64,000 nucleotides of DNA from AC-37 sp036389295 (GCA_036389295.1 DASVQB010000008.1:1-64000), one strand, 5' to 3'; shown: positions 51,071 through 60,911, numbered from the stretch's first letter. Made by a program: numbers and translations. The notes: a model not told the origin generated them from the sequence alone.

Positions 51071-51780
51071 GCCCGGCGGCGCGGACGCGCGGCGGGACGC
51101 TGTCCTTCTTCAAGGTCGGGGGCGCCGCGTTCGCGGTCATCGGCGCCGTCCTGCTGGTCCTGGGCGCCATGTCGGGCGACCTCACGTCGAGCATGGGGCT
51201 CGCCATCACGGGCGGCACGTTCGCGATGATCGGCGTGATCTGGGTGCTCGTCGCGATCGGCGTCGGCGGCTGGTACGGCCGCGTGCGCCAGCGGCAGGCC
51301 GCGGAGGAGCGGCTGTTCCAGACCGGCCAGCGGGCGACCGCCGTGATCGAGGGCGTCGAGGGCACCGGCGTGACGATCAACGACTGCCCGCAGGTCTACC
51401 TCACGCTGCGGGTGCAGCCGCGGAGCGGCGCCGAGTTCGTGCACCAGCGCAAGATCGTGCTGCCGTTCGGCTCGGTCGTGCAGCCGGGGTACCTGATCGA
51501 CGTCGCCTACGACCCGGCCGACCCGTCGAAGGTCGCCCTCGAGACCGAGCCGAGCTGGGCGGCCACGCCGCCCGCCGTCTACCTGAGGACGCGGCCCCCG
51601 GAGATGGCGGCGACGGCGGCCGCCGCGGCGCCGGGCCTGGTCGCCGGCGCCTCGCCCGCCCACGACTCGCCCCCCACGCTGATCGACCAGCTTGAGCGGC
51701 TCAAGGCGCTGAAGGACGGCGGCGCCCTGACCGGCGCCGAGTTCGAGGAGCAGAAGCGGAAGCTCCTCGGGGGCGGCTGA
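51067..51780 (+). CDS. Membrane protein with C-terminal SHOCT domain
   Basis: A 237-residue protein. Two hydrophobic helices near the N-terminus (about residues 14-36 and 48-68) are followed by a small beta domain (QRATAVIEGVEGTGVTIND...LTLRVQP) and a linker. The C-terminal LIDQLERLKALKDGGALTGAEF motif is the SHOCT domain, thought to mediate oligomerisation or membrane-quality roles. GTG and ATG overlaps with both neighbours tie it to the DUF2804 and ceramidase-like genes. Confidence 0.85.
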   Translation: MSPAARTRGGTLSFFKVGGAAFAVIGAVLLVLGAMSGDLTSSMGLAITGGTFAMIGVIWVLVAIGVGGWYGRVRQRQAAEERLFQTGQRATAVIEGVEGTGVTINDCPQVYLTLRVQPRSGAEFVHQRKIVLPFGSVVQPGYLIDVAYDPADPSKVALETEPSWAATPPAVYLRTRPPEMAATAAAAAPGLVAGASPAHDSPPTLIDQLERLKALKDGGALTGAEFEEQKRKLLGGG

Positions 51781-54626
51781 TGCCGGCCCGCCTCGCCACC
51801 GCGCTCGCGCTCGCGGCGCTGGCGGCCGCCCTCGCGGCCGGCCCGGCCGACGCCTACCGCTCGCCGAAGGGCGCGAAGCCGAGCGTGAAGGTCCTCAACA
51901 AGGACATGCGCTCGGTGCTGAAGACGAACCGGCTGCTGCTGCGGCTGCGGGTCGGCACCACCGCGCGGGTGCGGCTGCGCGTGCTGGGGCTGGACCTCTC
52001 CCCCCGCCCGGTCTACGCGGCGAGCGAGCGCAAGATCCGCTTCCGCCGGGCGACCGTGCGGAAGCTGCGCGTGAAGCTCACGAAGTTCGCGCGCGGCGCG
52101 ATGCTGCTGGCGCAGTCCGGCTGCCGCAACGTGCGCGTGACGGCGTTCGCCTCGGCGCGGCAGTACGGGCGCCGCGACTCGCCGCGGACCACGCTGGTGC
52201 GCCACTCGAAGACGCTCGGCCACGGCCGGGGGGACTGCCGCACCTCCGGCGTGCCCGGCGCCGGCGGGGCCGGCCTCCCGGGCGCCGCCGGGGCGCCGCC
52301 CGGCCTCGGCGGGCCCGGCCTCGAGCCGCCCGGCACCCCGCCCGGCGGTGGCGGCGAGCCGCCGCCCGTCCCGACCGACCCGATCGCGATCCGCGCCGGC
52401 GCCGCGGACGGCGACGCGACGCCCCCGGTCGGCACGCCGATGTTCGCGTACACGGCGCGGTCGAACATCGCGGGCCCGAGCCCCGACCGGCCGCTCCAGA
52501 TCCTGGCCGACCCGGACGAGAACCTCTACGCGAAGACGTTCGTGCCGAGCCAGGGCATCCACACCCGGATCCGCGCGCGGGCGATCGTGATCGAGGCCGG
52601 CGGCAAGAAGTACGCCCTCGTGCAGGTCGACCTCGGCGGCCACCCGTTCTCGTTCACGCAGGAGGTGCTGAAGCGGATCGCCTCGACCGGGATCGCCGGC
52701 GACCGGCTGCTGCTCTCGTCCACGCACACGCACTCCTCGAGCGGCGCGATCTGGTCGGCCGACAACAGCGGGTACGCCGCGCTCGGCGGCGACTTCTACG
52801 ACCCGCGCGTCTTCGACGCCGTCGTGAGCGGCGTGGTCGACGCGATCCTGACCGCCAACCAGCGGCTCCAGCCGGCGCGCGTGGGGGTGGGCACCGCCAC
52901 CCTGCGCGGCGCCTCGCGCAACCGCAGCCACGACCCGTTCAAGCGGAACCCCGACGCGACCGCCGACGAGAAGGCGGAGTCGAGCGCGGCGATCGACCCG
53001 CGGGTGACGGTCGTGCGCGTCGACGCCGCGAACGGCGCCCCGCTCGGCGCCTGGTCGAACTTCGCGGTCCACCCCACCTCGTTCGGTGACGACAACCTGC
53101 TCTTCTCGGGCGACAACGCGGCCACGACCGAGCGCCTCGTCGAGGAGGAGATGCTGCGCGACGCCGCCGGTCGCGGGATCGTCGCCACGCAGCGACCGGT
53201 CAACGCGTGGACCAACGGCACGGAGGGCGACGTCTCCCCAAACGGCGACCCCGCGGTCGACGCGACCGAGCCCGGCACGATCGGCGGCAACCCCAACCCG
53301 CACCGGGCGCTCGAGCACTCGGTCAACTCGTTCGGCGGCGCGAACTCGGCGGGGCGGAAGGTCTCGACCGGCATCCTCGACGCGTGGCGCGACGCCGGGT
53401 TCGCGATGAGCGGCTCGCCCGTGGTGGACGTGCGGCACACGTTCATGGCGCTCGACGGCACGGAGGCGGACGGCGAGCCCGTCGGGCCCGCGCCGGTCCT
53501 CGGCTACGGCGGCGTGATCGGGCCGGGCAACCCGGACCCGTTCCCGACCGGCGGCTGCGCGCCGGCGGACGACTTCGCCGGCCCCGGCCAGGGCAGCAAG
53601 TTCCCGGCGTTCATCGGGCCGGCCAGCGTGCCGAACACGCATCCGGTCTCGCTGCTCCGGATCGGGCCGCTGGCGATCGCCGCGTTCCCGTCGGAGATCA
53701 CCACCATCGCCGGCCGCCGGATCAAGGCGCGGGTCGCGGCCGCGGCGGGCGCGGCGGCGCCGAGGGGGGCCGTCATCGCCGGCCTGACCAACAGCTACAA
53801 CTCGTACACCGCCACCCCCGAGGAGTACGGCTACTGCGACTACGAGGGCAGCTTCACCCTCTGGGGACGGCGCCAGTCGTCGCGCTACCGCGACCTCGCC
53901 GAGGCGCTCGCGAAGTCGCTGTACGGCGGGGCGCCCGCCCCCGCGCCCGCCGCCGAGCCGGCGCAGGTCTCGCCCGGCACCCCGCAGCCGCCGTCGGTGC
54001 GGCCGACGCCGGACGCCGGCTCGACCGTCGCCGAGCCGGCCGCCGCGGTGAGCCGCCTCGGCCAGGCCGTCTTCAGGTGGAACGGCGGCGACCCGGCGAT
54101 CGACGCGCCGCGCGGGAAGGCGTTCGTGACGCTCGAGTACGAGGGGCCGAGCGGGTTCAGGCCGGTCTCGACCGAGGACTCCGTGCTCGACGCGACCCGG
54201 CACGCCTCCGACGACAGCTGGACCGAGGCGTGGCAGTTCACCGAGTGCGACGCGCTCGGCCGCTACCGGTTCGTCGTCCGCGGCGTGGCGAACAAGGGAT
54301 CGGGCACGCCCGCGGCGTACACCGTCACGAGCAGGCCGTTCGAGCTGCGCCGGGCCGGCATCGACGTCTACTCGAAGACGGTATCGGGCGGGGTCGCCCG
54401 CGTGCGGGCCGAGTACAGAGGCCTGCCGGGCGACGCGCTCGCGCTGCTCGCGCGCCGGGTCCGCCACGGCTTCGCGATCCTCCGCGTGCACGCGCCGGGC
54501 GGCGCCGTCAGCGAGGTGGTCGCGCTGCCGGACGCGAAGCGCCTGGAGTTCACGGCGAGCGTCCCGGCCGGCTCCACGGTCGACGTCGTCTCGGTCGAGG
54601 ACGCCTGCGGCAACGCGGGCTCCTGA
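51780..54626 (+). CDS. Secreted neutral/alkaline ceramidase-like hydrolase
   Basis: A 948-residue exported protein (signal peptide to about residue 25, AAGPADA). A basic beta-rich N-terminal region with a Gly/Pro linker leads to the ceramidase domain: the zinc-site SSTHTHSSSGA, WSNFAVHPTSFGDDN, the active-site-like NGTEGDVSPNGDP and SNSYNSYTATPEEYGYCDYEG, all hallmarks of neutral ceramidases. A further C-terminal 200 residues are beta-like (VFRWNGGDPAIDAPRG, similar to the Ig-like end domain of such enzymes). It would hydrolyse the N-acyl bond of a sphingolipid or related lipid outside the cell. Substrate in an organism without sphingolipids is unclear. It ends two bases before the second palindrome. 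Confidence 0.88.
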   Translation: MPARLATALALAALAAALAAGPADAYRSPKGAKPSVKVLNKDMRSVLKTNRLLLRLRVGTTARVRLRVLGLDLSPRPVYAASERKIRFRRATVRKLRVKLTKFARGAMLLAQSGCRNVRVTAFASARQYGRRDSPRTTLVRHSKTLGHGRGDCRTSGVPGAGGAGLPGAAGAPPGLGGPGLEPPGTPPGGGGEPPPVPTDPIAIRAGAADGDATPPVGTPMFAYTARSNIAGPSPDRPLQILADPDENLYAKTFVPSQGIHTRIRARAIVIEAGGKKYALVQVDLGGHPFSFTQEVLKRIASTGIAGDRLLLSSTHTHSSSGAIWSADNSGYAALGGDFYDPRVFDAVVSGVVDAILTANQRLQPARVGVGTATLRGASRNRSHDPFKRNPDATADEKAESSAAIDPRVTVVRVDAANGAPLGAWSNFAVHPTSFGDDNLLFSGDNAATTERLVEEEMLRDAAGRGIVATQRPVNAWTNGTEGDVSPNGDPAVDATEPGTIGGNPNPHRALEHSVNSFGGANSAGRKVSTGILDAWRDAGFAMSGSPVVDVRHTFMALDGTEADGEPVGPAPVLGYGGVIGPGNPDPFPTGGCAPADDFAGPGQGSKFPAFIGPASVPNTHPVSLLRIGPLAIAAFPSEITTIAGRRIKARVAAAAGAAAPRGAVIAGLTNSYNSYTATPEEYGYCDYEGSFTLWGRRQSSRYRDLAEALAKSLYGGAPAPAPAAEPAQVSPGTPQPPSVRPTPDAGSTVAEPAAAVSRLGQAVFRWNGGDPAIDAPRGKAFVTLEYEGPSGFRPVSTEDSVLDATRHASDDSWTEAWQFTECDALGRYRFVVRGVANKGSGTPAAYTVTSRPFELRRAGIDVYSKTVSGGVARVRAEYRGLPGDALALLARRVRHGFAILRVHAPGGAVSEVVALPDAKRLEFTASVPAGSTVDVVSVEDACGNAGS

Positions 54627-54627
54627 A

Positions 54628-54673
54628 CGAACGTCCATTTCGCCCCCCTATAGAGGGGTGAAATGGACGTTCG
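54628..54673. repeat. 46-bp palindrome, copy 2
   Basis: Same element as 1946-1991 with three differences in the centre. Arms (cgaacgtccatttc at 54628-54641, complement at 54660-54673) are identical. It lies two bases after the ceramidase stop and 26 bases before the 3' end of the MerR-type gene, between convergent genes, where a bidirectional terminator would be expected. Confidence 0.8.
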
Positions 54674-54699
54674 CCTTCGACAGGCCGTTAGCGTGAGCT

Positions 54700-55457
54700 C
54701 TAGCCCCGACGGCGCTTCAGCTCCGCCACCAGCAGCTTCTGGTGCAGCGCCGAGATGAGGTCGTTCAGCGGCTCGGTGCCGTCGTCGATCAGCTCGAGGG
54801 CGCGCTCGGTGTCGGTCTCGCCGGCCAGGCGCTCGAGCAGCACCTCGATCTCCTCCTTGACGAGCTCCTCGAGCGCGCGCTTGTAGCGGAGCGTGTCGTA
54901 CACGGTGAAGCCGATCCGCTCGTCGTAGCCGCCGGCGCGGAAGCGGGCGATCGCCTCGACGATCTTCACGTCGGACGGCGAGTAGCCGCGGCTCGTGGGC
55001 GAGAGGACCTCCAGCTCGGCGAGCCGGTCCAGCACCTGCCTCGGCACGTCGTAGCTGCGCCGCAGCTCCGCGGCGGAGACCCGCGTCTCCTCCCCGGCGA
55101 CCGCCCGCTCGATCACCCGGTCCTCGAGCTCGATCAGCGCCCGGGTCCGCCCGGGGTCCTCGTCGAGCATCCGCTTGATCATCTTCAGCGGGATGAAGCG
55201 CTCCTCCTGGAGCTGCTTGATCAGCTTGATGCGGTCGACGAACTCGGGCGGGTAGTACGCCATGTTGCGCGAGGTGCGGACCGGCTCGGGGAGGAGCCCC
55301 TCGCGCAGGTAGTGCTTGATCGTGCCCGCGCTGACGCCGCTGGCGGCGGCCAGCTCGCGCATCTTGAGCAGGCCGTTGGCGGCGCCGGCCGCGCCGTTGC
55401 CGGCCGCGCCGCGGGGAGCCGCGCGCCGGCCGGCGGTGCCGCCGCGCGCGGCCGCGC

Positions 55458-55461
<4 letters not shown>
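54700..55461 (-). CDS. MerR-family transcriptional regulator
   Basis: A 253-residue MerR-like protein with an Ala/Gly-rich N-terminal extension (to about residue 30), then the helix-turn-helix LKMRELAAASGVSAGTIKHY, YYPPEFVDRIKLIKQL and a coiled-coil second half. The effector domain is larger than in short MerR proteins (about 180 residues) and has no known ligand motif. GTG 55461 overlaps the CoA-transferase stop (GTGA). It is the last gene of the acyl-CoA operon and is the best candidate for its regulator. Confidence 0.87.
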
Positions 55462-56683
<1,222 letters not shown>

Positions 56684-56687
<4 letters not shown>

Positions 56688-57616
56688 GACTCCGCCGCCT
56701 CGATCGGGTGGGCGAGCACGTCGCGGCGCGTGACCTCGCCGCGCTTCGGCACGCCGAGCATCTCCCGCGCCTCGGCGACGGTCGCCGGCCGCCGGCCCAC
56801 GTCCTCGGTCATCTGCCGCGCCTTCGCGATCAGGTCGCCGTTCGAGCGGGCCATCTCGCCGTCCGGCAGGTAGAAGTTGTCCTCGAGCCCGACGCGCACG
56901 TTGCCGCCCAGCGTCAGCGCCGCCGCCACGAGCCGCCACTGGCCGCGGCCGATCCCGATCACGCCCCAGTTGTTCGGCCCCTCGGCGCCGCCGGGGATCT
57001 GGTCGGACATGTGCGCGAGGTTCTTGGCGGTCGGCCGGATGCCGCCGCTCACCCCCATCACGCACGAGATCTGGAGCGGCTCCGCGAGCAGCCCCATGTC
57101 GATCAGCGGGTCGAGGTTGGCCACGTGCCCGGAGTCGAAGCACTCGTGCTCGGGGCGGATGTCCAGCTCCCCCATCGCGGTGAGGAACTCGACGATCGTG
57201 TCGAACGAGTTCTCGAAGACGGCCTTGAACACGAAGTCCCGCCGCCGCCGTGAGTACTTCGCGTAGTTCATCGAGCCCATGTTCAGCGCGGCCACGTCGG
57301 GGCGCAGCTCGCGCAGGTACTCGATGCGCTTCTCGATCGGGACGCCGATCGCGCCGGTGGAGTAGTTGATCACCACGTCGTCGACGGCCTCGCCGATCGC
57401 CTCGGTGATCGCGCGGAAGTCCTCGACCTCGTAGGACGGCGTGCCGTCGGGCGTGCGCGCGTGGATGTGGATCATCGAGCCGCCCTCGTCCACGATCCGG
57501 CGCGCCTCGGCCGCGTACTCCTCGGGCGTGTAGGGGATCGCGGGGCACTGGTCGCGGTTCGCGACCGTGCCGGAGATCGAGCAGGTGATGATCACCGGGT
57601 CCTCGAAGCGGCTCAT
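56684..57616 (-). CDS. Beta-keto acid cleavage enzyme (BKACE, DUF849)
   Basis: A 310-residue zinc enzyme of the BKACE family that splits a beta-keto acid with acetyl-CoA into a new acyl-CoA and acetoacetate. The zinc ligands His50 and His52 are in SMIHIHARTPDG, with NYSTGAIGV, LNMGSMN and HECFDSGHV giving others. The GNPNNWGV-like motif reads GPNNWGVIGIG. Its start codon lies in a palindrome with CCCGTATGA repeats (57613-57633). Context suggests that it acts on a keto acid made by the neighbouring carboxyltransferase/hydratase steps. Confidence 0.9.
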
Positions 57617-57749
57617 ACGGGCCCCCCGTATGACGCCCAGGGCGCGAAAACCGAGTCCGGCAAGGAAGCAGGGAGTGACGCGTGCTTCGCACGCGAGCGA
57701 CCGATGACGCAGCCGGGCGATGGTTTGCAGCGTCCTGGCGTCATACGGG
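57613..57749. promoter_or_regulatory. Structured intergenic region with CCCGTATGA inverted repeats
   Basis: TCATACGGG (57613-57621) and CCCGTATGA (57625-57633) form a palindrome over the BKACE start, and GGCGTCATACGGG (57737-57749), over the carboxyltransferase stop, pairs with CCCGTATGACGCC (57625-57637) as a 13-bp inverted repeat. Between them CGCGTGC-TTC-GCACGCG makes a hairpin (57679-57695). The 124 bases hold no gene. Confidence 0.65.
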
Positions 57750-59315
57750 CATCACGCCGTGCTTCTTCCACGGCCGCTCGACGCGCTTTCGCTCGGCCAT
57801 CTCGAGCGCCCTGACGATCGTCGGCCGCGTCTCGCGCGGGTCGATGATGTCGTCGATCATCGCGTTGCCCGCCGCCACGTACGGGTCGATGATCTTGCGG
57901 AAGCCCTCGACCAGCTCGGCGCGCTTCGCGTCCGGGTCCTCGGCCGCCTCGATCTGCTTGCGCATGATGATGTTCACCGCCCCCTCCGCACCCATGACCG
58001 AGATCTCCGCGGTCGGCCACGCCACGATCAGGTCGGGCTCGTAGGCCTTCCCGCACATCACGTAGTAGCCGGCGCCGTACGCCTTCCGGACGACGACCGT
58101 GATCTTCGGGACCGTCGCCCGCGACACCGCGTAGAGCATCTTCGCCCCGTGCCGGATGATCCCGGCCTGCTCGACCTTGGTGCCGACCATGAAGCCCGGC
58201 ACGTCCTGGAGGAACAGCAGCGGGATGCCGTACGCGTCGCAGAGGTTGATGAACCGGGCAGCCTTGTCCGCCGAGTCGTTCTCGAGGATGCCGCCGAGCT
58301 GCTTGGGCTGGCTCGCCACGATGCCGACCGGCCGGCCGTTCATCCGCGCGAAGCAGGTGATGATCGTCTTCGCGAACTGCGGCTTCATGTCGAACCAGTA
58401 GCCGTCGTCGACGATCCGGCGGATCACGTCGTACATGTCGTAGGGCTGGCGGTTCGAGTCCGGCAGGACCTCCAGCAGCTCCTCGTCCATGCGGTCGACC
58501 GGGTCGCCGGTCGGGCGGGTCGGCGGCGGCTCCTCGCAGTGCGACGGGAAGAACGACAGGTAGTCCTTGATCGCCTGGATGCACTCCTCGTCGTCGGCGA
58601 CCTCGAGGTCCGCGACGCCCGACTTGCGGCAGTGGACCTTGGAGCCGCCGAGCTCCTCCGGGGTCACGTCCTCGCCCGTGACGGCCTTGACGAGGTACGG
58701 GCCGGCCAGCGCCATCGAGCCGCGGCCCTTGACCATCGGGACGAAGTCGGCGAGGCCCGGGATGTAGGCGGTGCCGGCGGCGCACGGGCCCATGAGCGCG
58801 GCGACCTGCGGGATGACGCCGCTCATGACCACCTCCTCGCGGAACAGGTGGCCCGAGCCGGCGAACAGCGAGCCGACGGCCTCCTGGATCCGCGCGCCGG
58901 CCGAGTCCAGCAGCCAGACGAACGGCATCCGCTTCTGGAGGGCCATCTCGCGGAGGCGGCCGACCTTCAGCTCGCCGGTCATGCCCATCGAGCCCGCCAT
59001 GACGGTGAAGTCGTAGGCGGCCACCGCGACCAGCCGGCCGTCGACGCGGCCGTAGCCGGTCACGACGCCGTCGGCCGGCGCGTCGACGCCGTCCATCGCC
59101 CGCTGCGAGAAGTGCGGCCGGCCGTGGATGCCGAGCTCGACGAACGTGCCCTCGTCGATCAGGAGGTCGAGCCGCTCGCGGGCGGTGAGCTTCTCGCGCT
59201 CGTGCTGCTTGGCGATCTTCTCCTCGCCGCCGCCCAGCCGGATCCGCTCGCGGCGCTCGCGCAGGTCGTCGACGAGCGGCCGGAGGGCGGCGCCGGCGGT
59301 CGCCTCGGTCGTCAC
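57741..59315 (-). CDS. Acyl-CoA carboxylase carboxyltransferase (beta) subunit
   Basis: A 524-residue biotin-dependent carboxyltransferase. Early motifs are KQHEREKLTARERL and DEGTFVELG; the CoA sites are ALMGPCAAGTAY and DVPGFMVGTKVEQAG then HGAKMLYAVSRATVPKITVV, RKAYGAGYYVMCG and ISVMGAEGAVN. It resembles propionyl/methylcrotonyl-CoA carboxylase beta chains, but the VGTKVE part is like neither exactly. Its GTG overlaps the hydratase stop (GTGA). The biotin carboxylase and biotin-carrier alpha subunit needed for carboxylation is not in the window. Confidence 0.9.
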   Translation of the reverse strand: MTTEATAGAALRPLVDDLRERRERIRLGGGEEKIAKQHEREKLTARERLDLLIDEGTFVELGIHGRPHFSQRAMDGVDAPADGVVTGYGRVDGRLVAVAAYDFTVMAGSMGMTGELKVGRLREMALQKRMPFVWLLDSAGARIQEAVGSLFAGSGHLFREEVVMSGVIPQVAALMGPCAAGTAYIPGLADFVPMVKGRGSMALAGPYLVKAVTGEDVTPEELGGSKVHCRKSGVADLEVADDEECIQAIKDYLSFFPSHCEEPPPTRPTGDPVDRMDEELLEVLPDSNRQPYDMYDVIRRIVDDGYWFDMKPQFAKTIITCFARMNGRPVGIVASQPKQLGGILENDSADKAARFINLCDAYGIPLLFLQDVPGFMVGTKVEQAGIIRHGAKMLYAVSRATVPKITVVVRKAYGAGYYVMCGKAYEPDLIVAWPTAEISVMGAEGAVNIIMRKQIEAAEDPDAKRAELVEGFRKIIDPYVAAGNAMIDDIIDPRETRPTIVRALEMAERKRVERPWKKHGVMPV

Positions 59316-60097
59316 CGGCCCGTCCACTGCGGCTCGCGCTTCTCGAAGAACGCCTTCACGCCCTCGACGGCGTCCTCGGTCGAGAGCTCGATCGTCAGCT
59401 GCGACTGGAGGAACTCGAGCGCGTCCTGGAGGCCCATGTCCTGCTGGCGGAACATCGCGTCCTTGCCGAGCCGCATCACGACCGGCGACTTCGACGCGAG
59501 CTTGCGGGCCCATTCGTCGACCAGGGCGTCGAACTCGTCCGCCGTCGCGACGCGGTTCACGATTCCCGCGGCCCTCGCCTCCTCCGCGCTCATCCGCTCG
59601 CCGAGCAGCAGCATCTCGTTCGCGGTCTTGCGCGGGACGTTGCGGTAGATCAGCGCCATGATCATGAACGGGAACAGGCCGAGGTTGATCTCGGGGGTCC
59701 CGAACTGGGCGGTGTCCTTGGCGATGATCAGGTCGCAGGCGAGCGCGACGCCGAGCGCCCCGGCCAAGACGTGGCCGTTCGCGGCGCAGACGGTCGGCTT
59801 GCCGAGCTCGCCGATCAGCCGGAACAGCCGGACGAACTTCTCGGTGCCGAAGTGGCGGTGGACGAGCGGCGTGTCGGCGGCGAACTGCGCGACGTTGCCG
59901 CCCGAGGAGAACACCTTCTCGTGCGACGAGGTGAGGACGACGGCGCGGACGGCCTCGTCGGCGCCGGCCGCCTCGAAGGCCGCGAGCAGGTCGCTCAGCA
60001 TCTGGTCCGAGAGCGAGTTGCGGGTGCCCTCGTCGTCGAGCGTGATGGTGGCGACGCCGGCGTCGCCGACCTCGTAGCGGAGCTTCTCGTAGGCCAT
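59312..60097 (-). CDS. Enoyl-CoA hydratase/isomerase
   Basis: A 261-residue crotonase-fold enzyme. It has the oxyanion-hole loop SSGGNVAQF, CAANGHVLAGALGVALACDL, and the GTPEINLGLFPFMIMALIYR segment with one acidic residue. The usual pair of catalytic Glu residues is partly changed (Glu in PEINLG present, the other position reads Gly-His-Val), so isomerase or hydrolase activity is also possible. It is first in the five-gene acyl-CoA operon. Upstream lies the shared 20-bp motif at 60106-60125. Confidence 0.88.
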   Translation of the reverse strand: MAYEKLRYEVGDAGVATITLDDEGTRNSLSDQMLSDLLAAFEAAGADEAVRAVVLTSSHEKVFSSGGNVAQFAADTPLVHRHFGTEKFVRLFRLIGELGKPTVCAANGHVLAGALGVALACDLIIAKDTAQFGTPEINLGLFPFMIMALIYRNVPRKTANEMLLLGERMSAEEARAAGIVNRVATADEFDALVDEWARKLASKSPVVMRLGKDAMFRQQDMGLQDALEFLQSQLTIELSTEDAVEGVKAFFEKREPQWTGR

Positions 60098-60105
60098 GGG
60101 AAGTG

Positions 60106-60125
60106 GGAAGTCCCACTCCTCACTC
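60106..60125. promoter_or_regulatory. Shared 20-bp motif upstream of the enoyl-CoA hydratase operon
   Basis: GGAAGTCCCACTCCTCACTC, 9-28 bases upstream of the hydratase start. It is 18/20 identical to 61731-61750 before the acyl-CoA dehydrogenase gene. An adjacent upstream AGTGGGA pairs with TCCCACT here to form a palindrome (60102-60117). Confidence 0.65.
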
Positions 60126-60180
60126 TGACGGATTCCGCGCGGGGGCGTCGGGGCGGGGTGGGGCGGGCCCCCGGCGGGGG

Positions 60181-60218
60181 CGGCCGGGGCGCGCCAACGG
60201 GGACGGCCGGGGCGCGCC
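60181..60218. repeat. Two 15-bp direct repeats in a GC-rich leader
   Basis: CGGCCGGGGCGCGCC occurs at 60181-60195 and 60204-60218 (23-base offset), just upstream of the riboswitch promoter. It may be a regulator site or simple GC-rich duplication. The surrounding 60126-60240 holds no gene. Confidence 0.55.
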
Positions 60219-60241
60219 CGGCTTCCGACCGATAACGCTTG

Positions 60242-60247
60242 TATAGT
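60242..60247 (+). promoter_or_regulatory. Putative -10 element of the riboswitch transcript
   Basis: TATAGT lies just before the structured leader of the CAP-domain gene. The -35 region is unclear. Confidence 0.5.
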
Positions 60248-60251
60248 CCGC

Positions 60252-60385
60252 CGCGCCGAATCGTCCAGGGGCCGCCCTGGGCGAACGGGGGAACCACTGC
60301 CGGCACAGCCGGCCGGGGCGAATCGGATGCAGTGCCGCGTCCGTAGCGCACAGCGCGAGCCCGACAGCTCACCTCGCAGGCCGAA
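60252..60385 (+). promoter_or_regulatory. Cyclic di-AMP riboswitch (ydaO-yuaA class)
   Basis: The leader has the conserved blocks of this class in order: CGAACGGGGGAACCAC (60282-60297), CCGGGGCGAATCGG (about 60313-60326), CCGTAGCGC (about 60341-60349) and GAGCCCGACAGCTCACCTCGCAGG (in parts 60358-60380; the key pieces are CCGACAGCT and ACCTCGCAGG). Actinobacterial members usually turn off cell-wall hydrolase genes when c-di-AMP is high. Here the gene is an exported CAP-domain protein. AGGGG (60386-60390) serves as ribosome site 9 nt before the ATG. Confidence 0.9.
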
Positions 60386-60399
60386 AGGGGATAGCTCGA

Positions 60400-60879
60400 A
60401 TGCAAGCTCGCCGAGGGGATCGGTGTAGGGGTCGATTGCGGCTGGTTCTGCCGGTCGTCCTTGTCGCGTGCCTGCTCGTGCCGGCGGCGCCCGCCTCGGC
60501 GCGCGCGTCGGCCGAGGTCCAGATGGTCCGCAAGGCGAACTCGTTCCGCAAGCGGCACGGCCTGCGCCCCGTGCGCATCTCGAGGAGCCTGATGCGCTCG
60601 TCCGAGGGCTACGCCTGGCACCAGATGCGCAACGGCTTCTTCGGGCACTCGAGCCGGATCCACGCGAGCGGGCGGTTCCGCCGGCTCGGCGAGATCCTCG
60701 AGTACCACGGCGGCACGAGGGCCCGGATCCGGCAGGCGTTCCGGTCGTGGCTCCACTCGCCCGGCCACCGGGCGATCATCATGGATCGGGGCTTCCGCTA
60801 CGTCGGGGCCGGACGAGCGTCCGGCCGCTTCCGCGGCGGGCGGGCCACGATCTGGGTGATGCACTTCGGGTCGAGATAG
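60400..60879 (+). CDS. Secreted CAP-domain (SCP/PR-1-like) protein under c-di-AMP riboswitch
   Basis: A 159-residue exported protein. The signal peptide spans about residues 1-36 (LRLVLPVVLVACLLVPAAPASA). The mature CAP domain has MVRKANSFRKRHG, RSSEGYAWHQMRNGFFGHSS, HASGRFRRLGEI and the diagnostic WLHSPGHRAIIMD with two His; WVMHFGSR ends it. CAP proteins bind lipids or cleave unknown substrates and in actinobacteria often lie in wall-remodelling networks. Expression should follow c-di-AMP via the preceding riboswitch. Confidence 0.9.
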   Translation: MQARRGDRCRGRLRLVLPVVLVACLLVPAAPASARASAEVQMVRKANSFRKRHGLRPVRISRSLMRSSEGYAWHQMRNGFFGHSSRIHASGRFRRLGEILEYHGGTRARIRQAFRSWLHSPGHRAIIMDRGFRYVGAGRASGRFRGGRATIWVMHFGSR

Positions 60880-60888
60880 GGCGGGCGG

Positions 60889-60911
60889 GCGCGCGGCGGC
60901 TCGCCGCGCGC
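60889..60911 (+). terminator. GC-rich hairpin after the CAP gene
   Basis: GCGCGCGGCG (60889-60898), loop GCT, then CGCCGCGCGC (60902-60911): a 10-bp perfect stem 10 bases after the stop. No T-run follows, as often in GC-rich genomes. Confidence 0.65.

Noticed and set aside
51579..54638. 1,019-codon minus-strand frame starting at the palindrome's ATG
   Set aside because: Begins with the palindrome's MDVR but then is antisense to the ceramidase gene and lacks any protein-like pattern, so the outward ATG here is not considered a gene start.
57679..57695. tRNA-like hairpin
   Set aside because: Only a single 7-bp stem; no cloverleaf, no T-loop consensus.
60126..60240. Small GC-rich reading frames
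   Set aside because: Simple G/C runs with no codon bias or ribosome sites; treated as leader DNA of the riboswitch transcript.
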